DNA of 64,000 bases from Jackrogersella multiformis (Eukaryota > Ascomycota > Sordariomycetes > Xylariales > Hypoxylaceae), in assembly GCA_902806575.1 (NCBI GenBank), contig CADCXD010000002.1:3224001-3288000 (forward strand), written 5' to 3'. A program made the translations under genes and the position numbers. Below, in pieces: positions 48,783 to 61,511 of the stretch. The first letter of the stretch is position 1. The number at the start of each line of letters is the position of its first letter. A model generated the notes under the pieces. It was not told the origin of the DNA, did not search any database, and saw only the letters and a list, made by a program, of their open reading frames with translations.

Positions 48783-50129
48783 GAAAGTGGTTCAAAAACT
48801 TGAATGAGGTATTTTAAAGGGGGGAGGAAGGGAGAAACGGGGGAAGGGGGGAAATATATTTTCAAGCTCAGGCCTGAAAGATGAGGTCTCCTTAAAAGTA
48901 GACTCAGTAGAGTATAAAGCCGCAGAATATATATCAGGCAGTTCAATTCACTCGAAGACGATGTATTCCAAGAGGCCCGTAGTGAGACAAAGATGATAAA
49001 TAATTCAAGCACCCCCTCAGGGAGAGATTACGAGCTAGAGAGGAGGCTCTTAAACTTATGTGATGGGGCGGGGTGTATACAATCAGACCATCTTCGCGGA
49101 GGTTGGCGATCAAGGCATGATATGATGACCGACGCCCTAGATAGCTATGGCCTCGATCGTGTTCGATAGCCATGATTCTCACAGGTGACTTGGGCAACTT
49201 CGCCCTGCTTTGCCTAACTTCGATGGAAAGGAATGGTTCACATCAGTCGTCAGTCAAGACGGGGCAATCGATGATCTATTCCTCGCTAGAAATCGATGAT
49301 ACACACACGCACCCATGCACCCACTGGCTGGGCGAATTCGAAGGCAGTCAGGCTGTGAACCATGGACTGATAATAAGGCTAGCTGACCAATTGCAAACTG
49401 CAGCTCAAGCTCCGACCGTCAGCTTTTGGCTGCAGCTATACGCATTCCTTTTTGACAAAAGTGCAGAAGATGCTCCAATTACAACAACAATCCAGGCTCC
49501 TACTCATGGTCATCTAGGTATATGCTATGTTACCCCAGAACAAGCTACCTGTGATAACCATGCACGGAACCCAATCCATGACAGATATATGTACGGACAG
49601 ATATATCTCATGTAGGCTGCGAAAACTTTTGTTGTTAATATATCCGAGCTCGCCTGGCGCGGCTCCTCGAGCGGTGAGCGACGGTAGACCTCTGGAGATT
49701 CATCGTCACAGACTCAACTTGATTGGCTTTTAAGATGGTTCACCGAGTTGCCCCCCAACTAACAATATTCTCCAATTGGCATGCGTCCCAATCAATCGGT
49801 ATTGTTTCGTAGGCCTGCAGATATGATGACGGTGTTTTTTTTTGTTTTTTTTGCACAATACGCCCAGCCTACTGCATCCAGTACCTACCTAGGTACTTAA
49901 GAACGTATTGATTTATATACAGATGCAATACATGTGTTCTCCTTGTTGCGTCCTTCATCACACATTACAAGTCGTGTAACGTCAATATGTCGAAGGGTGA
50001 TGTGTTCACTCGCTGAGGTAGGTTGAAGAGGAAGGGGAAGAAGAAGAAAGCATCTCGAGTAAGCCTCCTTTTCCTCACCCCTCACATAAAGGCTTCTAAA
50101 TTTCCAACACTCATAAGAACTTAACTATT
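48783..50129. other. Last ordinary intergenic stretch before the AT-rich block
   Basis: Contains the probable leader of the P/Q-rich gene and about 1 kb of ordinary base composition. The frame at 49172-49615 has no family features. One palindrome occurs near 49885. Confidence 0.5.
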
Positions 50130-50934
50130 TATCGGCCATGCTTTAAATAGTCTTTAATTTAAATTAACCCGGCTTAACGTTATGTAATAACTTTTATATT
50201 TATTTATTAATTAATATATTCGGTTTTTTTTATTAATTTTTATATCGTTAAAAACGTTTTAAATTTTTACGTAAATAATTTTAACGTTATATTTTATAAT
50301 TTATTAATTAAATTAAAATTAATTAAAATTATTAAAATTATTAATAATAATATAATAATTTATATTATTAAATAAAATATTATCGTTAACTATTATTTAT
50401 AAATATTTAAATTTATTAAAAATTATTATATTAATATAATTTTTTAATATATTTAATTTAAATTATTTTATATAATATTATACTTTTTAAATATAATACG
50501 TAATTATAATAAATTATAATATATAATTAATACGTGTATTTTTTTATTAATTAAACGTATTTATATTTTTTTTTAATTTAAAAATTTTATTTTTTTATTT
50601 TAATTAATAAATTTTTTTATAAAATTTTAATATTATTATAAATTATATAATAATTATAAACTCGATACGAATTAAACGTCGGTATTTTTAAAAAATTTAT
50701 ATATATAATATATATTTTTATATAATTCTTTTATATAATTTTTTATATTTTATAATTATATTTTATAATTATATATTAAATATAAAATTTATTATTATAT
50801 TTTCGTTTTATTATAACGTTATTATTAAGCTTTTTACGTTAAAAAATTTAAGTTTTTATTTAATATTTTATTTTTTATTAATTTTATAAAAAATAAAATA
50901 AATAATATTAACCTTAAAATATTATTATTTTTTA

Positions 50935-51014
50935 TTTTATTTTTCGCTTATTTTAAAATAATGAAAAAACCATTAATTTTATATATTAAAATATACTTTA
51001 TAAAGTTCGTATTA
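50935..51014 (+). repeat. Probable fragment of the 170-bp MITE-like element
   Basis: The sequence around 50950-51014 (TTTTAAAATAATGAAAAAAC, then ATATATTAAAATATACTTTA and TAAAGTTCGTATT) matches the right half of the element at 57263-57432 allowing C/T and G/A changes. The left half is not recognisable. Confidence 0.5.
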
Positions 51015-54000
51015 AGTTTATTTAAAAGTTTATTTAAATAAAAGAAAAAAAATACGTTATATTTTTAAAATTTAAAAACTTATTTAAATAAAGTTTATTA
51101 CGATTATAAAAATTAATTAAACGATTATTTTAACTTTTTTTAAATAATTTTTTAAAATAATAAACGTAATAATTTTTTTAAATTTTTAAATTTTCAAATT
51201 TAATTTATTTATATTTAAATTAATTATAAACGTAAAAATTAATAAGTTTTTAATAAAAGAAATTATAATTTATAAAAAAAACCTTTTTAAAGCTTAAATT
51301 ATTAATTAAATTCGGAAAATAATTTATTAAAATATTTTTAACTTAAGTTTTATATAATATTTTATATAAAAAATTAAAAACGTGAGAAAATTTATTTAAA
51401 TATTTAAAATTAATTACGAGATTTTGATTATTTTAATAATCGTTTAAATTAAAAAAAGTTATATAAAATAACTTTATTTAATTTATATTAAAAATAAAAC
51501 TTAAAATATAATATTTTTAATAAATTAATTTATATAAATTCGTTATAATTTATAAAATACCCGAGGTTATAAAATCGTTCGTTATAAAAAGTTTTTACGA
51601 ATTATAAAAATAAAATTCGGTTTAAAATAAACGAATATATAATTCGGTATTTATTTTTAAAATTAATAATTATAAATCGAATAAATGTTTTTTATAATAA
51701 ATTATTAAAAAACTTTTTAAATTTAATTTTAAAAAGGTTAAAATAAAAATAAAAAACTTTTTAAATATATATATATTATTTTTAATTTATTAAATAATTT
51801 AATAACGAATTAAACGATAATATATATAAATGTTTTTATTAAGATTAAAAGGCTTAAAAATATAATAAAAACCCGAAAAATACGTTATTTTATAATATAT
51901 AATTATTAATAACGATAATAAATAAATATATAAATTTAACGAAACTTAATATAAAATTATATAAATTAAATATTAATTTTTAAATTAATGATAACTTTAA
52001 AAAATCGTTAAAAACGGTTAAAAATAAAATCGTAATAATTAAAAAGTTAAAAAAATAATAAAAATTAAAATAAAATAACTAGTAAAAATTAATTTAAAAA
52101 TATAATCGTTATTATAATTAATTTAATATATTTAAATAAAATCGTTATATTTTAAAAATTTACGTAATCGTAAACTTAAGCCGTTATTTATTTTTAAAAA
52201 ATATTATTATTAACTTTTATAAAACGTTTAACTTTATAAATTACTTTAATTTTTTAATTTTTTAATAAAATAATTATAATGTAAATATAATGTAATTTTT
52301 TAAAAATATAAAATTTTATTTATTTATTTTATTATGTTTTATAATATATTAATAATTGTTCTTTTTAATTTTTTTAAAACGTAATTAAAATTTTATATAT
52401 TTTTATAATTAATTTAATTTATACTTAAAGATTTTTAAATAATTATTTAAAATTATAAAAATATTAAAATTTAAATATAAATATTATTTAATAATATACG
52501 TATATAAAGTAATTTTAAAGAAACGATCGAAATATAAATTTTTTCGACTTTTTTAACGAGTGTTATAAAATTTATTTAAATATTAAAAAGAGTATAACGG
52601 GTTTTATTATTTATGAATAATTAAAGATAAATATAATAATAATTAAAAAGTTTAAACGTTAAGTTATTAAGTAATTTAAGCTTTATATTTATAAAATATT
52701 TATAATTACGATTTAAGGATATATTATTTATAAGATTTAAATAATCGAGGAAAAGATCGTTATTAAGTTATTATTACTTAATATTAAAAAATTAACGAGA
52801 AATATAAAACGAGTAAAATAAAAATTTATTAATAAGTTTATTAAAATATTTTTAAAAATAAGATTACTTATTAAGTTATAATTAAAAAGTATAATAATAA
52901 CGATTTATTTAATTAATAAAAGCTTAAACATTATTTATAATATATATTTACTTACGAAAGTATTAAAAATTAAATTCGTTAATATTTTATATTTTATATT
53001 TTTAAAATTATTTTAAATTATACGGTAAATTTAAAACTTAATTAAAGTAATATTTATACGTATAAAAATAAAGCGTACTTTTTTTAAAAAAAATTAAAAA
53101 AAGCATAAATTAAAGTTAAATATTTTATAAAATATAAATATTTTAAATAAAATAATTATTATGAAAAATATAATATTTAACGAGAAATTATATTACTTTA
53201 AAAATAAAAATTATTAAAATATTAAAATATTAATTAAGTTAATCGATAATATTATAATTAATTAATAAAATTAAATGTTAAAGTTAATTTTAAAAAGTTT
53301 AATACGTTTTAACGATTTTATAAATTTAAGATTTTATATTAAATTTTAAACGTAAAAGATTATTAAAATAAAGAAATAATTTTAAAAAAAATCTCATAAA
53401 AGATTAAAAAATTAATTTTATAACGAAATTATTTACTTTTTATAAAAAAGCTTTCGGGAAAAAAAGTTAATTAAAGCTTTAAAAAAATTAAAAATCTCAA
53501 TTATTTTAAAGTTAATTAATAAGCGTTAACTTAAATAATTATATAAAAAAGAAAAAACGTTTATAATGCTTTAAACTTTTAAAAGCATTTTTATTACGTA
53601 ATTATAAAATTAAAAGGTATATTTTAAAGTTAAATAACGATAAAATAAATAAAAAATTAATAAATGTTTTTACGAGTAATCTAATTTTTATCATTTAATT
53701 TTATAATAAAAATAATAAGAAAATTATTATTTTTAAAAATTATAATTAATATTTTTTTAAAAAAACCTTTTTACCCGATTGATAAATAATTAATTTTAAA
53801 AAAAAATTAAAATTATATATTATACGCGGTAATTACGGTAATTATATAATAATATAACGTATTAAAACTTAATATTTATTAAAATTATTTTATAAAATTA
53901 TTATTAAAAAATGAAAAAAAATAATAAAATATTTTTAAAAGATTAATTTATTTAAAACGTTTATAACGAAATTAAAGCGTTTAATAAATATAATATATAA

Positions 54001-54235
54001 AAAGTTATAAAATATATTTAAGTTAAAAATATACTGTTTTTTAAATAAGTTTTTAATTATATATCTAATAAAAACGATTATTTTAAATTTTATAAATTAA
54101 AATATTTATATAATTATATTTATAATTAAGTTTTTTAAAATTATAATAATTATAATAATAAAATACGGTTAAAATATTTAATAAAATAATATTAAAAATG
54201 TTTTTATTAACGTTTTTATAAAGGTATAAAATTAA

Positions 54236-54385
54236 AAGTTATATTATATAAACGTTAAAAAAAGAGCTTCCGTGAAAGTTAATTTTCAGAATAATTATAT
54301 TTATTTAACCATTAAAAATAGCAACTATTTTATATATATTTTTTTTACTACGTTATTTTATATAAAGTTTTTTTTTAAATAATAA
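54236..54385 (+). repeat. Left terminal inverted repeat of the 2570-bp element
   Basis: Pairs with the reverse complement of 56662-56805. Outer end AAGTTATATTAT; similarity fades after the T-rich stretch at the inner end. Confidence 0.75.
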
Positions 54386-56661
54386 CATTAATTTTTTTAA
54401 GATAGCTTTTAATACTTTAAGCGAGCCATTAATTATCCTTAACCCTTTTAATCGTTATTAAGGATTATTTTTAATTATTAAAACATTTAAAATTATTTTA
54501 AAAAACTTTATAAAAAAACATTACTTTAATTTTATAAAGTAAAGGTTTATAAACGTTTAAAAAAGTAAAAACGCTCGTAACTTTTATAAAGCTATAAATT
54601 ACGTAATATACGTATTAAAAAGTCGAAAAATTATCCTTAAAAAATAAGGCTATTACGAATAAAAAAGATTAAATAATAATAATTTTTCGAGATAAATTTA
54701 AACGATAACGGTAAGTTTTTACGATATAATTATTTATTAATATTATAAGTTAAGTTTTACTATATTTATTATCGTTTAAGAAAAGAATTATAACGTCGAA
54801 TTAAAGTTTTCGTAAAAAATAATACGGCTAAATTAATAATTTTACGTACCTCGATTTAAAAACTTTCTTATAATAAAAATAAATTTACATTAAAAAATAT
54901 TAATAATATATATTAAAAAATTAAAAAACGTATACGTAAAAGCTTTATAATTACTTAAGCCTTTATATAAAAACTTCGTTAAAAAGTTTATTAATATAAA
55001 ATATAATAATAAAATAACGATCCTTTAATTAATAAACCTTTAATTATATTTTAAATAATACCTTATCACGTTTCCATATAAAAATAATATCATTAAATCC
55101 TTAGTATCGATAATACTTATAAAATAAATCGATTTAAAATGCTTTTTTTTAATTATACGGGTTAAACGGTAATTAAGTTTAATTTTAATCGTATATTTGA
55201 TTTCTTATTAAATAAAATATACGAAAATTATTAATAAATAATCGATTATTTAACCGAGTTATAAAAATAATTAAGGCTTTTAATTTTAAAATATTTATTA
55301 CTAATTTTAAGAACGAAATAAAAAAAACTATTATAAAAAAACTTTTAAAAATTAAATAATAAATTTATATATTTTATATTAATAAAAACAATATAATTAA
55401 CGTTTTACGTAAATGAAAAAACTCATTTAATAACTTTAACTTAAATTTAAATAAAAAAAGTATTAACGAGGTTAATTTAAATAATAAAACTCGTTATAAG
55501 TTTAAATATTTAAATAAATAATAAATATTTTTTAAACTTTTAATAATTCTTTTTATAAAATATTTAAACTTAAAAACCTTTTTATAATTAAAATAAATAT
55601 TTATAAACTTTAATAAATAATACTATATACACCGTACGAATAGTAATTTATAAACGCTTAAAACTTACTTTTTATATAATTTAAAACTATTTAAATTACC
55701 GTAATTATATATTTCTTAAATACGTATATTTTCGTACGAAAAAAATAAACGATTTATTTTATTAACCGTAACCGTAATTATAAAATTAAAATAACCTCGT
55801 TAATTAAAATTAACCATAAAACCTTTAAAAGTTACGTTTTAAATAAAAAAATTAATTTATTAAAACTTTAAATATCTTTAAAAAAGCTTCTAAAAACATA
55901 ATAAAAAAATTATAAATTAAAGTTATTAAACGATACGTTAAAAATTAAATAAGGATAATTAAAAAAAAATTATTTTAATAATTTACTTTATTAAATTACC
56001 AGGAAAATATTTAACCTTATTAATTAATAAATATTAATATAAAAGAAATATAAAAATAATACGGCTTAAAATTCCTTATTATTATAATATACATAAAAAT
56101 ATAATTTTTTTTAATTAAAACTTACGTATTACCCTTTTAATTTTAAAGAATATAATTTTATTTTACTATACGAAAAAAGATTTGCTTTAAAAAAAGCCGA
56201 ATTTAATTATATTAAACCTTTTCGTCGTAATATTAAAAGGTCGACTTATTACGGGTATTATAATTACCTTAAAATAAACGATATAAAAAAATAAAGTTAT
56301 TAAAACGATTAATAAATAAATAATAAAAATAAATAATTATTTTTTTTAACGACGAAATAAATCTCATTAAAAAATTAATAAAAAACCCCTTAATATATAA
56401 AATAAAACCAATTATTAATAAGGTAATATAGCCATTTTAAAGCCGTTAAATAATATAAAAGCAATAATAATAAGGTTTTTTATAAAAGATTATATCGTTA
56501 TTAAAAACTTAAAACCGGTTATTATATTAATATTCCTTAAACGAAATTTACGGCCACGTTTCGTAATAATGTAAAATAAATAAATAATTAACCGTATATT
56601 TCATAATTTGTCTTTAATATATTATATTATTAAAAATAAAAATATTTACTTTACGTATTAT

Positions 56662-56805
56662 TATTAAAAAAAACTTTATATAAAATAACGTAATATAAAA
56701 AAAATATATAAAATAACTGCTATTTTTAATAGTTAAATAAATATAGCTATTTTAAAAATTAACTTTCATAAAAGCCTTTTTTTTAACATTTACATAATAT
56801 AACTT
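56662..56805 (-). repeat. Right terminal inverted repeat of the 2570-bp element
   Basis: Reverse complement of the left repeat, differing mainly by C/T and G/A changes. It is followed directly by the target duplication AAAATTAA. Confidence 0.75.
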
Positions 56806-57262
56806 AAAATTAATAATATATAAATTTCTTAAAAACTTTAAAAAATAAGGTAAATATGTTTTATTTTTACGAGCTTTATATAATTTATAAAACTTTTTTT
56901 ATTATAATATAAAAAATTAAAAAACTTTTTAAGTAAATTAAAATTTACCGTATTTAATTTTTTTTACTTATTATATATATATAATTAAATAAGTTATATA
57001 TGAATTTTTATTAACGACGTGTTTATTTTAAATTATTAAAAACATTAATTTTAAATTAACGTAATAATTAAAAAGTTAAAATCCGTTTATAAAATGAAAA
57101 ATAAAAGCTTAATTAATTAATATTTAAAGATTAAAATAATTAATTATTATTAATATTATTTTTTATAAGTTTTTTTGAATAAATATATAGGAAAAATTTT
57201 AAAAGCTTAAATAAAAAGTTTTTAAAAACGTATAAATTTCATTTTTTATATAATTATAATAA

Positions 57263-57432
57263 TAATGCGACCTTATAAAAGTCCTTATATTAAATGGAGA
57301 TATATACCTTATACCTTAAATTAAATAAATAAAATAAAGAGTTTTAATTTTTATTTTATTTCTCGCCCGTTTTAAAATAACGGAGAAATTAATTAATTAT
57401 ATATATTAAAACACACCTTATAAGGTCTGTAT
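57263..57432 (-). mobile_element. MITE-like element, copy 1
   Basis: 170-bp sequence from TAATGCGACCTTATAA to GGTCTGTAT. It is the inverted counterpart of the copy at 58023-58191 with shared blocks such as TATATACCTTATACCTTAAATT, CCCGTTTTAAAATAACG and TATATTAAAACACAC. Its ends are short imperfect inverted repeats around GACCTTATAA. The flanking target duplication is not clear. Confidence 0.7.
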
Positions 57433-57535
57433 TAAATAATTAAATTTAATATAATTTTTATAATTATTTACATTTTATATTATTTTACGAATTTTAAATT
57501 AAAATATATAATTATTATTAATTAAATTATTATAT

Positions 57536-59690
57536 ATTATTAAGTTAAAATAAAGGTTTTAAAATAATAATTATTTTTAAAAATAAAAGCGAAGTTAATA
57601 TTTTAAAATAAAGTTAATAAGTATAAAATATAAGTTATTTTTAACGTATAAGTAATTATTTTAAACATAAATTATATAATTATGGTTTTTAATAATATCC
57701 TTTTAATAAAAAGAAAAATTAATGTTTTTATTAATTATAAGTTAATATTTTATTAAATTAATTTTTAACGTTTAATAAATATATTAAGAATATTTATATC
57801 GTTTTATTATTATTAATTAAAACGTTATTATTATTATTTAATGGCGTATTTTTATAAATAAAACTTAAATTATTAAATTTATTAAATATTTATATTTTAA
57901 TTTTAATTTTAATTTTTAATAATATAAGCGTTAATATTTTAATTCTTAATGTAATTATGGTAATAAATGTAATAAATTATATTAATTACGATTTAATGTT
58001 TATAATATTTTTTTATAATTTAATACGGACCTTATAAAGTGTGTTTTAATATATAAAATTAATGGTCTCTTCGTTATTTTAAAACGGGTAAAAAACAAGA
58101 TAAAGATTAAAAGTTTTTATCTTATTTATTCAATTTAAGGTATAAGGTATATATTTTCATTTAATATAAAGACCTTTATAAAGTCGCATTAAATTTATAA
58201 AAATATTACGCGCGGTTTTTATTATTATTATAACTTTAATAATATTTATTAAAATCTTTTTTATTAATTATTATTATTCCTTAATAATTAAAAGGATTTT
58301 CGTAATTAATATACGTTATTATTATTTTATCGATTATAATTTTTTAAAATTTTAGTTTTATATTATTATTCTCGTATATTAATTAAGTTAATTTAATTAA
58401 TTTTAATTTATTATATAAAATTTTTAAGAAAATTTTAAGGCTTTTTTTTACGTTTTTATTAATACGAAATATCTTAAATATATTTTTATTAAAAATCTTA
58501 AAAAATACTTTAATAATAAAAATTATTTCTTTAAGTTAATTTTAAATTACATAATAAAGGATTATTATTAAAAAGATTTTACATATTAAGATTTTTAATA
58601 ACGTTTTAATAATTAAAGTACCGTTAAATTATAAGCGAAACGATGCGATTGTTATTATTTTTACGTAATATACTTTAAGATTAATAATGTTTATTAAATT
58701 TTTATCGTTATTATTTTAAATAAACGATTTATTTTAAAAAGTTTATTATTATTAAAGTTTATTATCGTTTTATGTTTTATTAATTTTAAATGTTTTATTA
58801 ATCATTATTATTTAAACGTTAAATTAAAGATTTTTTTAATTAAAGTTTTAAAAGGCTTAAGTATTAATTTTTTTATAAAAAACATTATAAAATAAAAGGC
58901 AAGTAAAAAAAATTATAAAATAAGTTAAAGTTTATAAAACAAAAAAATGAAAAAAAGTTTATTATAAGGAAATTTTTTTTAAATAAAAGTAAATAAAAAA
59001 ATTACTTATGTTAATAAAGAATATATATATAAGTAAATATATTATACTTTGCTATTATTAAGTAAATATTAATATATTTATAAATTATTTTAATATTAAA
59101 GTATTTTTTAAATTTAATTATAATATTATTATAATTTAAATATCGAAGTGTTTAGCTTCTTTTTAAAGTAAAAACTTTAATAATAATTATTATTTTAATT
59201 ATAATTATTTAATAACTTATTACTTTATTTTTATTTTTATAAATTATATTTTTTATATTATAATAAATTTTAATTTTATAATTTTTAATAGTTTTTTTAA
59301 TAACATTATAACTTATAATTTTATTAGTTTTTCCTAACGGCGTTAATAATTAAGTAAAAGAAAACGGTTAATTATTATTAATATAATTTAATAATATTTT
59401 TTTAATAAATTATTTTTTAAAAACATATATAATTATTTATTTACGATTAATTATTATTATTTATTTATAATTAATTATCTTTTATTTAAAATAATTATAA
59501 TTAATTTATTAATTAATTTTAAATATATATTATTAAAGGTTTATATATTTTTAAAAAGTTATATATTAAAAAGTTATAATTTATTAATTTATTTTAAAAT
59601 TAATAACGATTTAATACGTCATATTAATTATTTATAAAACGATTTATTTAATAATATATAATCTTTATATAATTTAAAGTAAATTAATTT
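57536..59690 (+). repeat. Copy A of a diverged direct duplication
   Basis: Matches 61512-63600 in the same orientation, starting at TAAGTTAAAATAAAGG. Shared landmarks are TTTTTAACGTTTAATAAATATATTAAG, TTTAATAATATTTATTAAAA, TTTAAATAAAAGTAA and ATTATTAAGTAAATATTAA. It is more heavily mutated than copy B and carries the MITE insertion. Confidence 0.75.
58023..58191 (+). mobile_element. MITE-like element, copy 2, with 6-bp target duplication
   Basis: 169-bp insertion from ATACGGACC to GTCGCATTA. AATTTA flanks it on both sides (58017-58022 and 58192-58197). The corresponding place in the duplicated copy, 62090-62095, has a single AATTTA without the element, so this is a true insertion with an identifiable empty site. 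Its ends share the inverted core GACYTTATAAAG. No coding capacity. Confidence 0.8.
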
Positions 59691-61511
59691 ATTTTTTTAA
59701 AACAATAAAGATATATTTTAAATCGTAATAAGCTTTTATTTTAACGGTTATAAAGTTAATATATATTTTTTTCTTTTTAATAATATTAATTTAATATATC
59801 GTAATTCATTACGTTTGTTAATATTTTTAATAAAATAATAATAATTTATAATTTAAAATTATATATTAATTTATTAAGTAACTTTTTAATTATCGATAAT
59901 TTAATATTATTAAAGTTATATTATTATTAATAAAGCAGCATATATATGCTTTACTTATATATTTACTTTCCTTCCTTTTAATATATATAACATTAACTAA
60001 TTATATCGCGTTTTATTTTATTTGTTTATTATAATACCCCGTTAAACTAATAATTATAATATTAAAATTATTTTTAATTATAATATATTATTTTATACAT
60101 AATAATAACGAATTATTATTTTAATTTTTTAATTATAATATTTTATTATATTATTAATTTAAGGATAATAATTAATTAATATAATTAATAATATTTTAAA
60201 TTATATAAATAATATTTATTATATTTTACTATTAAATTTAACATTTTTATTTGAAATTATTTTATATAAAATGTTTTAATTTAATAATATAATTATTTTA
60301 AAAAATAACGTAATTTAATAATAAACTTTATTTTTAATATTTTTAAATATTAAAATTAATTTTTTATTAAAATTAATTATAATTATTATTATTATATTAA
60401 AATAAATAAAATTTTAAATTATTATACAAAATAATTAAAGTAATAAATTTATAAATTTTACTTTATCGTAAAGCTTTAAACGGTTAATTTAATTTTTATA
60501 ATAATCGAAATAATCTTTTAAATTATAAATTTTATTACATAATTTATATGTATATATATTAATAAAATTATTAATTAACATAAACCATTTAACTTAATAT
60601 AATATATCAAACCATTTTATAATTTATATCGATATTATTTAATTATATTTTTACTTTTATTAACATTTTAAAAAATAATATATAAACAATTTAATTATTT
60701 ATTATAATTATATCTTTTTAATATTTTTTTAAACTTATTATTTAACGTAAATTAAATAAATTTATAAATAGATTTATTTAAAATATTTTTAAAAATTAAT
60801 TTCGTCTCGTTTTTTTATTTTATTAACTCTTTTATATTATTTTATATTAATAAATAAAATAATATATTTAAAATTTAATTTAACTTTTTAAAAATATAAT
60901 AATCGTTAAAATTAAATTAAAATAAATATATTAAATAGTTATTAACTTTCTATTTATCTTACTTATATTAATTAATAATACTTTTCGTTATATTATAATT
61001 TATTAAAATAATAATTAAATTTTATTATTTTTATAAGCTTAAATTAAATAAGTAATTTTTAATCTTATTACTTTATATTATAATTTAAGTTTTATTATAA
61101 CTTTGGATAAAAATATAATTAAATAAATTGCGTTAATCTTTATATTAAGTTTATTTTAAAATATATTTATATAAAATATTATAACTTTAAAAATATTATT
61201 TAATTATAATTTTAATGTATTAATATTATTAAGTTTAATAATTTATTTTATAATATTTTAAATAAATTTAATTCGTTTTTTATTAATATATATATAGTTT
61301 TTATAATATATCGATATTTATATTAAGATTTTAAAGGAATATTTTATCGAGGTTTTGTTTATTAATATTTTCGTTTTTTTATTTTATAAAGGCTTAACTT
61401 TTTATTAATATAATAAAAAATATTTTTATAAAAGTCTTATTATATTAATATATATTTCTAAATTAATATATATTTCTAAATTAATTAATATTTATAATAT
61501 TAATGTTATGC

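Larger units (their letters stand above)
54236..56805. mobile_element. RIP-inactivated DNA transposon with long terminal inverted repeats (Mutator-like candidate)
   Basis: The left end (54236 to about 54385) and the reverse complement of the right end (56805 back to about 56662) align over about 145 bases with mostly transition differences. Both start AAGTTATATTAT and share GAAAGTTAATTTT, TATATTTATTTAAC, ATTAAAAATAGCA and TACGTTATTTTATATAAAG. The eight bases AAAATTAA flank both ends exactly (54228-54235 and 56806-56813), extendable to nine with a one-base shift. Length is 2570 bp. No transposase can be read because the interior is saturated with stops. Long inverted repeats with an 8-9 bp duplication point to the Mutator superfamily; hAT is less likely because of the repeat length. 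Confidence 0.7.

Noticed and set aside
49172..49615. 147-residue open frame before the AT-rich block
   Set aside because: No recognisable motif or low-complexity signature of a real gene. Its start lies opposite the upstream region of the P/Q-rich gene. Probably chance.
57263..58191. Single 930-bp transposon with 170-bp inverted repeats
   Set aside because: The empty site in the duplicated copy shows that the right repeat inserted alone, and the interior is part of the surrounding duplication, so two solo elements explain it better.
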